64,000 bases of DNA from Aidingimonas halophila (GTDB taxonomy: Bacteria > Pseudomonadota > Gammaproteobacteria > Pseudomonadales > Halomonadaceae), in the NCBI RefSeq assembly GCF_900106955.1, contig NZ_FNNI01000009.1:1-64000 (forward strand), given 5' to 3'. Below are positions 52,997 through 62,127 of this stretch, in pieces. Position 1 is the stretch's first letter; every line of letters begins with the position of its first letter. The position numbers and the translations under genes were made by a program. The notes below the pieces were generated by a model. That model made no database searches, was not told the origin of the DNA, and saw nothing but the letters and a program-made list of their open reading frames with translations.

Positions 52997-53869
52997 ATGC
53001 TGGATATCAAGTATTACGTACTCATCGATGCCATAGCGACGCATGGCACACTGCAGGATGCTGCGGCGGCGATCGGATTGACCCAACCGGCGGCTACGCA
53101 TCGAGTGCGTGAAATGGAGCGCCGATTAGGCGTATCGCTGTTCATCCGGGAAGGGCGTCGCCTGGTACTGACTTCCCCTGGCAAACGGCTACTGGCGACG
53201 GCGCGTGAGGTATTGCCTCAATTGCAAACTGCCGAGCATGAAGCATGGCAATTGGCGCGGCGCGTGGAGCCGGCTCTGCGCATGGGAATCGGCCCTTATG
53301 ATACGTTTGCTCATATCATTCCGTCCTTGTATGACCAGCATGATCGCGATGTTGATCTCGTCCGGTTGCCAATGCGTGAGATGACGGCAGCGTTGTTGTC
53401 TCGTCGCGTTGACATCATTCTCATGATCGATGTGCCTTCTCAGCGTGGACTCACCTATGAATCTGTCTTCGAGGCGCCGCTTGTCGCAGTGTTACCGCCT
53501 TCACATGCTTATGCCAATGCCTCTGTCATTCCTCCGCAAGTGTTCGATGAAGGTCGGCATTTTACATATAGCACGTCGCCGGAAGCGGGACATGAGTTCG
53601 AGCATTTTTTTCAGCCGGCCGGCATCTATCCCTCGCATATGATTCAGATCGAGTCCGTGTCCTTGATTCTGGAATTGGTGGCGGCAGGTAAAGGTGTGAG
53701 CATACTGTCGCAATGGGCTGCACAGGACGCCCATCGGGCGGGCAAGGTCGCTATACGTCCCTTGGCGGCCGACATTGCCCCGATTCCATGGTATCTGGCT
53801 TATGCCGATGAGCCTCACGTAGCTGAAGTGGCCACCCCGCTGGCTTCTACGTTGCGCGCTCTCTATTAG
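52997..53869 (+). CDS. LysR-family transcriptional regulator
   Basis: A 290-aa LysR-type protein with the winged helix at the N-terminus (A-T-H-G-T-L-Q-D-A-A-A-A-I-G-L-T-Q-P-A-A-T-H-R split over residues 13-36, then M-E-R-R-L-G) and a ligand-binding domain. ATG 52997 has CAGGGAATTT upstream. It is in the same direction as the oxygenase, M24 and binding-protein genes that follow, and two direct repeats (53892, 53925) between it and the oxygenase gene could be its binding sites. Confidence 0.9.
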   Translation: MLDIKYYVLIDAIATHGTLQDAAAAIGLTQPAATHRVREMERRLGVSLFIREGRRLVLTSPGKRLLATAREVLPQLQTAEHEAWQLARRVEPALRMGIGPYDTFAHIIPSLYDQHDRDVDLVRLPMREMTAALLSRRVDIILMIDVPSQRGLTYESVFEAPLVAVLPPSHAYANASVIPPQVFDEGRHFTYSTSPEAGHEFEHFFQPAGIYPSHMIQIESVSLILELVAAGKGVSILSQWAAQDAHRAGKVAIRPLAADIAPIPWYLAYADEPHVAEVATPLASTLRALY

Positions 53870-53891
53870 AGTACTGCTCACCTATAAAAAT

Positions 53892-53940
53892 CTCGTTGCA
53901 GGTCCCTTGAGATTCTAATTAGTACTCGTTCGCAGGTCCC
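53892..53940 (+). promoter_or_regulatory. Direct repeat upstream of oxygenase operon
   Basis: CTCGTTGCAGGTCCC (53892-53906) and CTCGTTCGCAGGTCCC (53925-53940) lie 33 bp apart, about three helical turns, ending some 44 bp before the oxygenase start. The spacing puts both on one face of the helix and suits binding of a LysR-type or other activator. Seen in sequence; role inferred. Confidence 0.45.
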
Positions 53941-53983
53941 CCTAGCATATGTCGCATCCAACGAGTTGTTAGGAGGAAGTTAT

Positions 53984-54886
53984 ATGGGAACCAATGCTGC
54001 AACGGAAACGGCTAAGCAAGATCGTGATATTGACACCCTGCGACGTTTCGTCAATTTATCCGACTACCCTGTAGATAAGCGTCCTAGTGGAGAGCAGGAA
54101 AGTCATGTTTATTGGGAGACGGTGGAGCGTGTAAGAAATCAGCTTCGTGGGGATGGTTGTGCACTGCTTTCCAATTTCATCAAATCCGACGTCATCGATT
54201 TATTGAGAGAAGAAAGCGAAGAGCTGGCGCCGGAAGCATTCTATTCAGATAACAACGTCAACCCTTATGTGACAAAGGATGATCCTTCATTACCGGAAGA
54301 TCATCCGATACGCTTTTTTCAGCATTATACCAATGGTTTCGTTGCCAGAGACCTGATTCCCGATGATGCCATTATCAAACGTTTATATCAGAACCCTTAT
54401 TTCATGCGGTTCATTGCCGACTGCTTGGAAGAACCGGTCATATATGAATTCTCGGACCCGATCGCTGGCTTGGTAATCAACGTCATGCCTGATGACACCG
54501 AACTTCCCTGGCATTTCGATACCAATGAGTTCATCGTCAGTCTGATGACTCGCCGACCGCAAGAGGGAGGAGAGTTCCAGTATTGTCCGAATATTCGTGA
54601 GCCAGGCAATGAAAATTTCGATGCCGTGCGTGAGGTGCTGCAAGGCAATCATGACCGCGTTGAGTCCCTGACTCTGAATACTGGAGACCTGCAGCTTTTC
54701 AAGGGCCGGTACTCCATGCACCGAGTGGCGTCGGCAAAAGGTCAGCGTCTGTGTACATTACTCGGCTATTCGAAAACGCCCGACATGATGGGAAGTCTGG
54801 AGCATACTCGAAAAATATATGGACGTGTGACTCAACAACACATCGATGCCGAAAATCAGCGTCGTCAAGATAATTTAATGGGATGA
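53984..54886 (+). CDS. Fe(II)/2-oxoglutarate-dependent oxygenase-like protein
   Basis: ATG 53984 follows AGGAGGAAGTTAT. The 300-aa protein has the facial triad: H177-F-D179 in L-P-W-H-F-D-T-N-E-F and H246 in Y-S-M-H-R, with Arg255 placed to hold 2-oxoglutarate. An N-terminal helical part of about 130 residues precedes the jelly-roll core. Related proteins hydroxylate free amino acids or small compounds. It is followed by a DddP-like M24 protein and a betaine-type binding protein, so a compatible-solute-like small molecule is a reasonable substrate, but this is inference. Confidence 0.82.
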   Translation: MGTNAATETAKQDRDIDTLRRFVNLSDYPVDKRPSGEQESHVYWETVERVRNQLRGDGCALLSNFIKSDVIDLLREESEELAPEAFYSDNNVNPYVTKDDPSLPEDHPIRFFQHYTNGFVARDLIPDDAIIKRLYQNPYFMRFIADCLEEPVIYEFSDPIAGLVINVMPDDTELPWHFDTNEFIVSLMTRRPQEGGEFQYCPNIREPGNENFDAVREVLQGNHDRVESLTLNTGDLQLFKGRYSMHRVASAKGQRLCTLLGYSKTPDMMGSLEHTRKIYGRVTQQHIDAENQRRQDNLMG

Positions 54887-54927
54887 ATGTTGCGTTATCT
54901 ACATAAAATCAAGGAAATGAATCGCAT

Positions 54928-56196
54928 ATGAGCGGGATAGTTTCTCTCCCCGATAGCTGCTCGAATGATACCCAATACAGTGGTGCGAGGTTTCGCGAAA
55001 CAGAGATCAATACTGCACTGCTGGAGCGAGTTCAGCGGTATTGCCTTGCGCGATTACGTGCACAGATGAAATATCACGGCATGGACGCCGTGATTCTGTT
55101 TGATCCAGTCAACATTCGCTATGCGTGTGGCGTGCGCAACATGGAGGTTTACTCGCGTCGCAACCCGGCTCGTTACCTTTATGTGGCGGCAGAGGGGCCT
55201 GTCGTACTGTACGAGTTCAGTGCGTGTCTTCACTTGACGCGGGGCTCCATCGTGCTCGATGAAGTCTATCCCGCTCGTGCTGTCATGCCGCAATACAGTG
55301 GGCCAAAGTGTGCTCAGCATACCTCCGCTTTCGTCAAGGACATTGAGGGACTGTTCGCCCGTTCTTCGACGAATGGCCGTTGTATCGGGATCGAGTCGGC
55401 GCCGACAGGAGTTATCCAGGGGTTGGCAGATGCCGGCTTCACATTGGTGGATGGCACCGTCGCTACCGAAGGTGCGAAATCCATCAAGAGCCTGGATGAA
55501 CTGGCACTGATCTATCGCTCGGTCATTCTTACCGAAGCGGCGATGGAACGCATGGAAAGTGCGTTGCGCCCTGGAATGACGGAAAACGAGTTATGGTCGA
55601 TCTTCAATCAACATGTGCTGGCCACCGGGGGAGAATATGCCGAAACACGATTACTGTCTTCCGGTGATCGAACGAATCCATGGTTTCAAGAATGCTCCGA
55701 CAAGGTGATCGCGCCTGGTGAGCTGGTTGCCTTTGATACGGACATCGTGGGGTGTTTCGGCTATTACACGGATTTTTCGCGGACGTTTCATGTCCCGGGC
55801 GCGGGAGAACCAACTCATGATCAGAAAGCGCTTTACCGGATGGCTGCGGATCAACTGGAAACGAACATCGCCTTGCTGTCTCCCGGGATGACTTTCCGGG
55901 AGTATTCACAACGCGCCTGGCCAATCCCCGATGGATACCTTGAAAACCGCTATCTCGATATCGTCCACGGCTGTGGCATGTCGGGGGAATGGCCATTAAT
56001 TGCTCATGATGGCGATTGGGATGATGTCGGTTACGACGGCGTCATCGAGCCTGGCATGACGCTTTGTGTCGAAGCCTATATCGGCCATCGCGATGGCGTG
56101 CAAGGGGTCAAGCTGGAGGAGCAGGTGCTGATTACCGAACAGGGTATCGAACGGTTGTCTACCTATGGATATGCCGACGACCTGCTTGATGACTGA
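54928..56196 (+). CDS. M24 (Xaa-Pro peptidase fold) protein, DddP-like
   Basis: A 422-aa creatinase/aminopeptidase-fold protein. E-T-R-L-L-S-S-G-D-R-T-N-P-W-F-Q-E-C and F-D-T-D resemble, from memory, the DMSP lyase DddP. The residues at the metal sites keep DddP spacing: D270, D272, D282, H347, E382 and E397. The proposed DddP catalytic Asp (six residues after the metal His) is Gly353 here, in H-G-C-G-M-S-G-E-W-P. So it is DddP-related but may not be a DMSP lyase; an amidase, peptidase or a lyase on another betaine-like substrate is possible. Confidence 0.8.
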   Translation: MSGIVSLPDSCSNDTQYSGARFRETEINTALLERVQRYCLARLRAQMKYHGMDAVILFDPVNIRYACGVRNMEVYSRRNPARYLYVAAEGPVVLYEFSACLHLTRGSIVLDEVYPARAVMPQYSGPKCAQHTSAFVKDIEGLFARSSTNGRCIGIESAPTGVIQGLADAGFTLVDGTVATEGAKSIKSLDELALIYRSVILTEAAMERMESALRPGMTENELWSIFNQHVLATGGEYAETRLLSSGDRTNPWFQECSDKVIAPGELVAFDTDIVGCFGYYTDFSRTFHVPGAGEPTHDQKALYRMAADQLETNIALLSPGMTFREYSQRAWPIPDGYLENRYLDIVHGCGMSGEWPLIAHDGDWDDVGYDGVIEPGMTLCVEAYIGHRDGVQGVKLEEQVLITEQGIERLSTYGYADDLLDD

Positions 56197-56269
56197 ATCA
56201 TGCCAAAAGATGGTTGATGAACATAACGACTGATAAATGAAGAATGTGAACCCGACGAGAGGGAAGATA

Positions 56270-57130
56270 ATGAAATTGCTTCGTACGGCCGTATTGATGG
56301 GATGTTGTGGCTATGCAGTGGTGGCGCAAGCCGATGAGTTGACGATCGGTACCAACAATTGGGCCGAGAATATCGCGGTTTCGAACATGTGGCAGCAGCT
56401 GCTTGTCGAGCAAGGCTATGATGTCGAATTGCGCTCGACCGGCAAGAGTGTCATTTTCAGCGGGCTGGCTCAGGATTCGATCGACATGTCCCTGGAAGTC
56501 TGGTTACCGCATGGTGATGCCCAGTATATCGAACCGTACCAGGATCAGATCGATGTTCACGATGCTTGGTATGATGGAGCTCAGGATGAGTTGGTCGTTC
56601 CCGCCTATATGACCGAGATCGACTCCATCAGCGATCTCAAAGAACACGCCGATCGCTTTGAACATCAGGGCGAACCGACGATTGTCGGCATCGAGTCAGG
56701 CTCGGCCATTTCCGGTGAAACGGAAGATGCCATCGAGCGTTACGACCTTCCGTTTCGGCAACTGAATAGCTCAGGTCCAGCGATGCTCGGGGCTCTGGAC
56801 GATGCCTATCGGAAGGAGCAACCGATTGCCGTAACGCTTTGGCAACCTCATTGGGCCTACGCAGCATACGATCTCAAGGCGTTGGAAGATCCCAAGAAAT
56901 CCTACGGCGGTGGCGACGACATCATGTGGATGTCGCACAAAGGCTTCGCCGATCGTCATCCCGATGTCGCGGCCATGATGAATGAGTGGTACATGACTCA
57001 TGAGCAACTGGCTGACTTGATGCTCACCATCGAGGAAGACGGGGAGCCGGCTGAGGGTGCGGCAATATGGATAGAAGAGAATCGCGATCTCGTCGATGAG
57101 TGGTTAGCCGCTGGAAACGATAACGAGTGA
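56270..57130 (+). CDS. Glycine betaine/choline-type ABC binding protein (OpuAC/ProX)
   Basis: ATG 56270, after GAGGGAAGATA, starts a signal peptide M-K-L-L-R-T-A-V-L-M-G...V-V-A-Q-A/D-E. The 286-aa protein has N-N-W-A-E-N, E-V-W-L-P-H-G, L-W-Q-P-H-W-A-Y and D-I-M-W-M-S-H-K-G, giving several Trp residues suited to an aromatic cage for a quaternary ammonium or sulfonium ligand. No permease or ATPase gene accompanies it, so it must use subunits encoded elsewhere or act as a sensor. A hairpin terminator follows. Confidence 0.85.
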   Translation: MKLLRTAVLMGCCGYAVVAQADELTIGTNNWAENIAVSNMWQQLLVEQGYDVELRSTGKSVIFSGLAQDSIDMSLEVWLPHGDAQYIEPYQDQIDVHDAWYDGAQDELVVPAYMTEIDSISDLKEHADRFEHQGEPTIVGIESGSAISGETEDAIERYDLPFRQLNSSGPAMLGALDDAYRKEQPIAVTLWQPHWAYAAYDLKALEDPKKSYGGGDDIMWMSHKGFADRHPDVAAMMNEWYMTHEQLADLMLTIEEDGEPAEGAAIWIEENRDLVDEWLAAGNDNE

Positions 57131-57156
57131 TTTAGTAGCGTGATCCTCGCTGTAAA

Positions 57157-57190
57157 AAGGCCTTCCCATGTCCTGTCATGGGAAGGCCTT
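57157..57190. terminator. Bidirectional terminator hairpin
   Basis: AAGGCCTTCCCATG (57157-57170) pairs perfectly with CATGGGAAGGCCTT (57177-57190) around a 6-base loop, between the binding-protein gene and the convergent tctA. Confidence 0.85.
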
Positions 57191-57219
57191 GATGGTCAGT
57201 ATCGCCGGCTGTTCATTGG

Positions 57220-58725
57220 CTACGTCTGCGAGAGTTTCCGTTTGTTTGCCTTGAATCGGTAACGTAGCGCCAGAATGATGGAGATGAGTGCGAGTATCAG
57301 CAATGCCAACGAGATCGGTCGAGTGAAGAACAGGGTCCAGTCTTCGTTGCTCATCAGCGCCCGCCGTAGATTGGTTTCGGCGATCGGTCCCAGAATGACA
57401 CCGAGCACAAGCGGTGCCAGTGGGTAGTCGAGTTTGCTGAGCAGGTAACCGACGATGCCGACGCAAAGCAGCAGGTAGATATCGGTGGCGCGGTTGTTGA
57501 GCGCAAACGCGCCGATGACACAGCAGACCAATACGACGGGCACAATGATGGAGCGCGGCACTTCGGTCACTCTGAGGAACCAGCGCATACTGAACAGGCA
57601 GACGACCAGTACCATTCCGGCGGCCAGCATCATGGCCATGAACATGCCATAGACGATGTCGCCGTGGTCGAGTATCAGACGTGGACCGACACCCACGCCG
57701 TGAACCATCAGTGATGCCATCAAGACCGCATCGACCGCACTGCCGGGGATCCCGAGGGCGATCATCGGAATCAGGCCACCGCCCGAGGTGGCGGAATTGC
57801 CTGACTCGGAAGCGACGACGCCTTCCGGTGTGCCGGTACCGAAACTGTCCGGGTTTTTTGAAGCACGCTTTGCCTGGTCGTAGGCCAGCAGGTTGGCGAT
57901 GCTGCCGCCGGCGCCGGGTACGGCACCGATGAATACGCCCACCAGGGATGAGCGAATCAGATTGAGCGGCCGGGCGATCGTCTCGCGCATGGCATCCATT
58001 GGCCGGAAATTGACGTTGGCCGAAATCAATTGCTTGCCCTGTTTGATCTGGTCGGCATCCTCGACTTCCTGCAACAACTGGCTGACCGCGAAGACGCCAA
58101 TCAACACGACCAGGAAGGGGAAACCGTTGGCGAGCAGTTGCAGGTCAAAGCTGAACCGGGGTTCCCCCATCATGGGATCGGTGCCGACCGTGGCGATCAA
58201 CAGGCCGAGGCATCCCGTCATCAATCCCTTGAGCATGGATTTTCCTACCAGGCTGGCGACGACGGTCATGGCGAAGATGATCAGCGAGAAGTACTCCCAG
58301 GCGCCGAGCTTGACGGCAATCAGAGCCAGCGGTGGGGCTGCGATGATGAGAACGACCGTGCTGATCAGGGCACCAAAAAACGACGCCCAGATGCCGATGG
58401 CCAGGGCACGCCCCGGTTGTCCATTGCGTGCCATCGGGTAAGCGTCGAAGGTGGTGGCGACGGCTGACGGCGTCCCGGGGATGCCGAGCAAGGCTGCACT
58501 GATCATGCCGCCGGTATACCCGCCGACGTAGACTGCCAGCATGGTGGCAACCCCTTGCAGCGGTGGCATGGCAAAGGTCAATGGGAGTGTCAGCACGATC
58601 GCCATGGTGATCGTGAAGCCGGGAATGGCGGCAGCGATGACACCGGCCACCACACCAACGAGCATGGTGAGAATGGTGCCCAGGGTGAAAAGTTGGCTCG
58701 CACCGGAGAGAAGGGCGTCTAGCAT
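57220..58725 (-). CDS. tctA: TTT transporter large membrane subunit TctA (second system)
   Basis: A 501-aa polytopic protein with G-V-I-A-A-A-I-P-G-F near residue 30, the mirrored G-A-V-P-G-A-G-G-S-I near 270 and E-S-G-N-S-A-T-S-G-G near 310, the two TctA substrate-loop regions. About 12 hydrophobic segments. It works with the TctB and TctC encoded upstream. Substrate unknown. Confidence 0.92.
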   Translation of the reverse strand: MLDALLSGASQLFTLGTILTMLVGVVAGVIAAAIPGFTITMAIVLTLPLTFAMPPLQGVATMLAVYVGGYTGGMISAALLGIPGTPSAVATTFDAYPMARNGQPGRALAIGIWASFFGALISTVVLIIAAPPLALIAVKLGAWEYFSLIIFAMTVVASLVGKSMLKGLMTGCLGLLIATVGTDPMMGEPRFSFDLQLLANGFPFLVVLIGVFAVSQLLQEVEDADQIKQGKQLISANVNFRPMDAMRETIARPLNLIRSSLVGVFIGAVPGAGGSIANLLAYDQAKRASKNPDSFGTGTPEGVVASESGNSATSGGGLIPMIALGIPGSAVDAVLMASLMVHGVGVGPRLILDHGDIVYGMFMAMMLAAGMVLVVCLFSMRWFLRVTEVPRSIIVPVVLVCCVIGAFALNNRATDIYLLLCVGIVGYLLSKLDYPLAPLVLGVILGPIAETNLRRALMSNEDWTLFFTRPISLALLILALISIILALRYRFKANKRKLSQT

Positions 58726-58764
58726 GCGTTGGTTCTCCTGTGATGCCAGTAACCGATGAATGGA

Positions 58765-59286
58765 TTAGTCGAACATGCCGCGTGGCAGGCTGATTGAAAA
58801 GACATTCTGGAACAGCGCATGGATGCCGACGGAAAACAGCAAGGCGATCACCAGAGCGATCAGCAGGGCGCGTGGTCGGCGTGCGCCGAGCAGTCCTTGA
58901 ACGAGCATCAAGAACAGGAATGATGCAAGCCGGAAACCGAGTAGCGGCACGGTCAGAGTGTAGGTACCGAACAGTGCCAATACACCAAGCGCAAGGCGAT
59001 GGTTCCACAGCCATTGTCTGATCAGCCCATCCGGCAGGGAGGCGCTACTGGCGATACGAGGGACTTCCTTGGCGACGAGTGCCAGGTTGAGAAGTATCAG
59101 CAGCCCCAGAATCAGCCGGGGAAATGTGCCGGCACCGAGTGGTTCCCAGGCGGATTCCGGCAGGCTTCCGGCTCGCACGAATAGATAGATGAAAAAGAGT
59201 GCCAGGATCCCGTTCAGAGCGATATGGGCAATGGCACTGGCCCGGTCAGTTGACCGGGCCGTGGATGAGGAGTCCCTCGGGCTCAT
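58765..59286 (-). CDS. tctB: TTT transporter small membrane subunit TctB (second system)
   Basis: A 173-aa protein with four hydrophobic segments (about 20-40, 55-72, 90-115, 130-150), typical of TctB. Its start overlaps the end of tctC by 4 bp. It lies 39 bp before tctA. Called mainly on topology and position. Confidence 0.85.
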   Translation of the reverse strand: MSPRDSSSTARSTDRASAIAHIALNGILALFFIYLFVRAGSLPESAWEPLGAGTFPRLILGLLILLNLALVAKEVPRIASSASLPDGLIRQWLWNHRLALGVLALFGTYTLTVPLLGFRLASFLFLMLVQGLLGARRPRALLIALVIALLFSVGIHALFQNVFSISLPRGMFD

Positions 59287-60299
59287 TTTTCAAGTTCTCC
59301 GGAGAGCCGTTCGATTGTATCGTTGGTCGTATCCAGGTAGTCGGTATACGCTTCCGGACCGTTGTACTGCACTTCGGCGCCGGCGTTGTTGATGCCCTCG
59401 ATGAAATCGTCATCCCCGGAAAGGGATTCCAGTGCCTCCGCCAGGATCTCGACACGCGCTTCGGGTGTCCCTTCGGGGGCGACCAGCCCACGCACGATAT
59501 TGAGGTTGAGGTCCTCGTAGCCCAGTTCGTTGAATGTCGGGACATCAGGCGTTTCGTCGATACGTTCGTCGCTACCGACGGCAAGGAATTGTAGATCGTC
59601 GTTCTTGACGAACTCTCCGCTGGAAGCAATATCGCCCATTGCGGCATCGATATTACCACCCACCAGGGCACGAATCCGTTCTCCGGTCCCTTCGAAGCCA
59701 ACGTAGCGGAACTCGAGATCTTCGGCATCGGCAATCATGGCGGCGTGAACGTGGGGAATGCCGCCAAGCGTGACACCGAAACGAATCTCGCCGGGGTTGT
59801 CCTGAGCGTATTCGACGAACTCTTCGACATTGTCCCAACGGTCATCGTCGGCATTGACGGTCAGGTATTGAGGTGAGGCCGTCATTGAGGCGATAGGGGT
59901 AAAATCATCCCAGTTGATATCGGTCAATCCGGTATGATGCGCTACCATCAGACCCTCATGAACCTGACCGACGGTATAACCGTCTGCATCGCGTTCCGTC
60001 AGATCCTCCAGCCCTGTGGTGCCACTGACCCCCGGGACATTGATGACTTGCAGGGATTGACCGAGGTGATCTTCGATATGTTCGGAAATGACACGCATCA
60101 GAGTGTCGCTGCCACCTCCGGGGGACCACGGAACGATGAATTCGATGGTATCGTCAGGGTAATCCGGTTGTGCTTGGACAGGGCCGACGCTGGCCAGGGC
60201 GATGCCTGCAGCCAGTGCTGTCATCATTGGCTTCAATCCGGTCAACCGGAAGGCGTGTGGAGTGAATTGTCGTTCAGGAATCATTGTCATGATTGTCAT
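59283..60299 (-). CDS. tctC: TTT transporter periplasmic binding protein TctC (second system)
   Basis: A 338-aa secreted Bug-family protein: signal peptide ending near residue 44 (V-Q-A-Q), then D-T-I-E-F-I-V-P-W-S-P-G-G-G-S-D-T, which holds a carboxylate. The mature chain is highly acidic. ATG 60299 is the first start; an internal Met at residue 25 would give a more compact signal peptide. It is divergent from a GntR-family gene that probably controls it through the operator-like palindrome at 60359. Confidence 0.9.
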   Translation of the reverse strand: MTIMTMIPERQFTPHAFRLTGLKPMMTALAAGIALASVGPVQAQPDYPDDTIEFIVPWSPGGGSDTLMRVISEHIEDHLGQSLQVINVPGVSGTTGLEDLTERDADGYTVGQVHEGLMVAHHTGLTDINWDDFTPIASMTASPQYLTVNADDDRWDNVEEFVEYAQDNPGEIRFGVTLGGIPHVHAAMIADAEDLEFRYVGFEGTGERIRALVGGNIDAAMGDIASSGEFVKNDDLQFLAVGSDERIDETPDVPTFNELGYEDLNLNIVRGLVAPEGTPEARVEILAEALESLSGDDDFIEGINNAGAEVQYNGPEAYTDYLDTTNDTIERLSGELEK

Positions 60300-60358
60300 C
60301 CTCTGTTGTCGTCAGCGTCGTTATCAACCTAGGTCGATTATTGTGGTATAAATCTTAT

Positions 60359-60376
60359 ATCGATTAAAAAATCGAT
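60359..60376. promoter_or_regulatory. Palindromic operator candidate
   Basis: ATCGATT (60359-60365) and AATCGAT (60370-60376) form a perfect inverted repeat around AAAA, inside an AT-rich gap between divergent tctC and the GntR gene. Position and symmetry fit a GntR-family dimer site controlling both promoters. Confidence 0.55.
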
Positions 60377-60458
60377 TTTATAGAGACTATGATATGGTAT
60401 CGGGTAGGCGTCAACCCGACAGGGCAAATCTTCATTGGCTGTTATTGGGAACATCACC

Positions 60459-61118
60459 ATGACGGTACTGGACTCCTCGAGTGCGACAGCATCTAGTCAA
60501 GTCTTCGAAGCACTCAAGAGAGATTTGATACGTGGGCAGTTCAAAGCGGGAGAGAAGCTGGCTATCAGCTCACTCAAATCGCATTACCAAGTCGGTCTTA
60601 GCCCGCTACGCGAGGCACTCAACCGATTGTCGGCCTATGGGCTGCTGGAGCAGGTCAACCAACGGGGGTTTCGGGTGCCGGCAATGCGTCTGGAGGAACT
60701 GGACGATATTGCCAACCTGCGGTCGCAACTCGAATGCATGGCGTTGACCCAGGCGTTCCAGAACGGTGATGCTGAGTGGGAGTCACTGTTGGTTGCGGCT
60801 CATCATCGGCTTCGCCGGGCCGATGAAAAGCCGGAACAGATAGAAGAGTGGGAGCAGGCTCACCTGCGTTTTCATCGCGCCTTGTTGGCGGCTTGTGGGT
60901 CGAGCTGGTTGCTGCGTTTCATTGAGCAGTTACACGATCAGTTCGATCGCTATCGCCGTATGGCACCCCCCAATCCGGAGGTGCGTCGCCAGTTGGATGC
61001 TCAACATGGTGAGTTGGTGGAGTATGCGCTGAATCGCGATATCAGCGGGGGGCGGGCATTGCTGGATGATCATATCCGGTTGTCACATGATGTCGCCAGA
61101 GGGTGTTGTGACGTATAG
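60459..61118 (+). CDS. GntR-family transcriptional regulator (FCD domain)
   Basis: A 219-aa regulator with an N-terminal winged helix (V-F-E-A-L-K-R-D-L-I-R-G-Q-F...L-S-P-L-R-E-A-L-N-R-L near residues 12-50) and a C-terminal all-helical FCD domain with H-R-A-L-L-A-A-C-G near 140, where His residues bind a metal and carboxylate ligand. ATG 60459 is used; an in-frame TTG at 60435 is less likely. Divergent from the tctCBA operon, it probably responds to the carboxylate that this operon imports. Confidence 0.9.
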   Translation: MTVLDSSSATASSQVFEALKRDLIRGQFKAGEKLAISSLKSHYQVGLSPLREALNRLSAYGLLEQVNQRGFRVPAMRLEELDDIANLRSQLECMALTQAFQNGDAEWESLLVAAHHRLRRADEKPEQIEEWEQAHLRFHRALLAACGSSWLLRFIEQLHDQFDRYRRMAPPNPEVRRQLDAQHGELVEYALNRDISGGRALLDDHIRLSHDVARGCCDV

Positions 61119-61189
61119 GGAAGCAGGAGTGGGCCATAAAGCGTTCTGGGGTATGAGTGGAAGGTCAACGCTCGGTGTGACGTAGAGTA

Positions 61190-61212
61190 GCGCCCCTCTT
61201 GGCGCCTTTTCC
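61190..61212 (+). terminator. Rho-independent terminator
   Basis: GCGCC pairs with GGCGC around a 6-base loop, followed by CTTTTCC. It comes 70 bp after the GntR stop. The stem is short, so confidence is moderate. Confidence 0.55.
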
Positions 61213-61278
61213 GGCTTTTGATCTGGCATTGCTACGCTAGCATGGTGCCATGCCATGAACTCCATTCGGATGTGATGC

Positions 61279-62127
61279 ATGAATCCTTCCACACTTATCG
61301 GGATCGCGGCCAGCGTCTTGATGCTGGCCAGTGTCGTTTTGCTGAGTGCCGAATCGGCAACCAGCTTCATCAATTTGCCTGGGTTGGCGATCGTGCTGAC
61401 CGGTACACTGGCAGCGACCTTCATTAGCTATCCGCTGCGTGAAGTGCTTCGTGTCTTCCGCTTGGTCGGTATCGTGTTCCGCCGCGAAAACCGCTATATC
61501 GACGACGATATTCAGGAACTGGTTGCCATGGCACGGCTATGGTTCCAGGGCGATGTTCGCGCTGTCGAGCGTTCGCTCGAATCGACACGTAACCCATTCC
61601 TGCGTACGGGAATCCAGTTGGTGATCGATAACACCAAGCAGGAAGATGTACTGGAACTGCTGCGCTGGCGTATCGCTCGACTGAAAGCGAGAGAGCGGGC
61701 CGAAGCACAGATCTTCCGCACCATGGCACTCTATGCACCGGCATTCGGAATGATCGGCACGTTGGTCGGGCTGGTGAACATGCTCGAGGTCATGGACAGC
61801 GGCGAGATCGGCATGATCGGTGAACGCATGGCGGTGGCGTTGCTGACGACGTTTTACGGCATCGTGCTTGCCAACCTGGTTTTCAAACCGATCGCCGTCA
61901 AACTCGAGCGACGTACCGAAGAGCGATTGATAGCCATGCACATGGTGTTGGAGGGGGTGGCCTTGATGACCAAGCGTCGTTTGCCCTCTTTCATCGAGGA
62001 GACACTGAAGTCGTTCGTGGCCACGCACCATGATGAAATTCGGGAACCGGATGTCTCCGAATCATCTCGCCGACGGCTGCGTGATCGGTTGCGTCGTTCC
62101 TCATCGGAGGAGATAGCCGATGCCTGA
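61279..62127 (+). CDS. motA: MotA/TolQ/ExbB-family proton channel protein
   Basis: A 282-aa membrane protein with two N-terminal helices (about 5-25, 32-52), a long cytoplasmic loop with F-L-R-T-G-I-Q-L-V-I-D, and the MotA channel segment A-P-A-F-G-M-I-G-T-L-V-G-L-V-N-M-L, then a final helix. With the MotB-like partner, which overlaps it by 8 bp, it should form an ion-driven stator. No flagellar genes are nearby, so it may be an additional stator or a separate energised complex. Confidence 0.85.
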   Translation: MNPSTLIGIAASVLMLASVVLLSAESATSFINLPGLAIVLTGTLAATFISYPLREVLRVFRLVGIVFRRENRYIDDDIQELVAMARLWFQGDVRAVERSLESTRNPFLRTGIQLVIDNTKQEDVLELLRWRIARLKARERAEAQIFRTMALYAPAFGMIGTLVGLVNMLEVMDSGEIGMIGERMAVALLTTFYGIVLANLVFKPIAVKLERRTEERLIAMHMVLEGVALMTKRRLPSFIEETLKSFVATHHDEIREPDVSESSRRRLRDRLRRSSSEEIADA

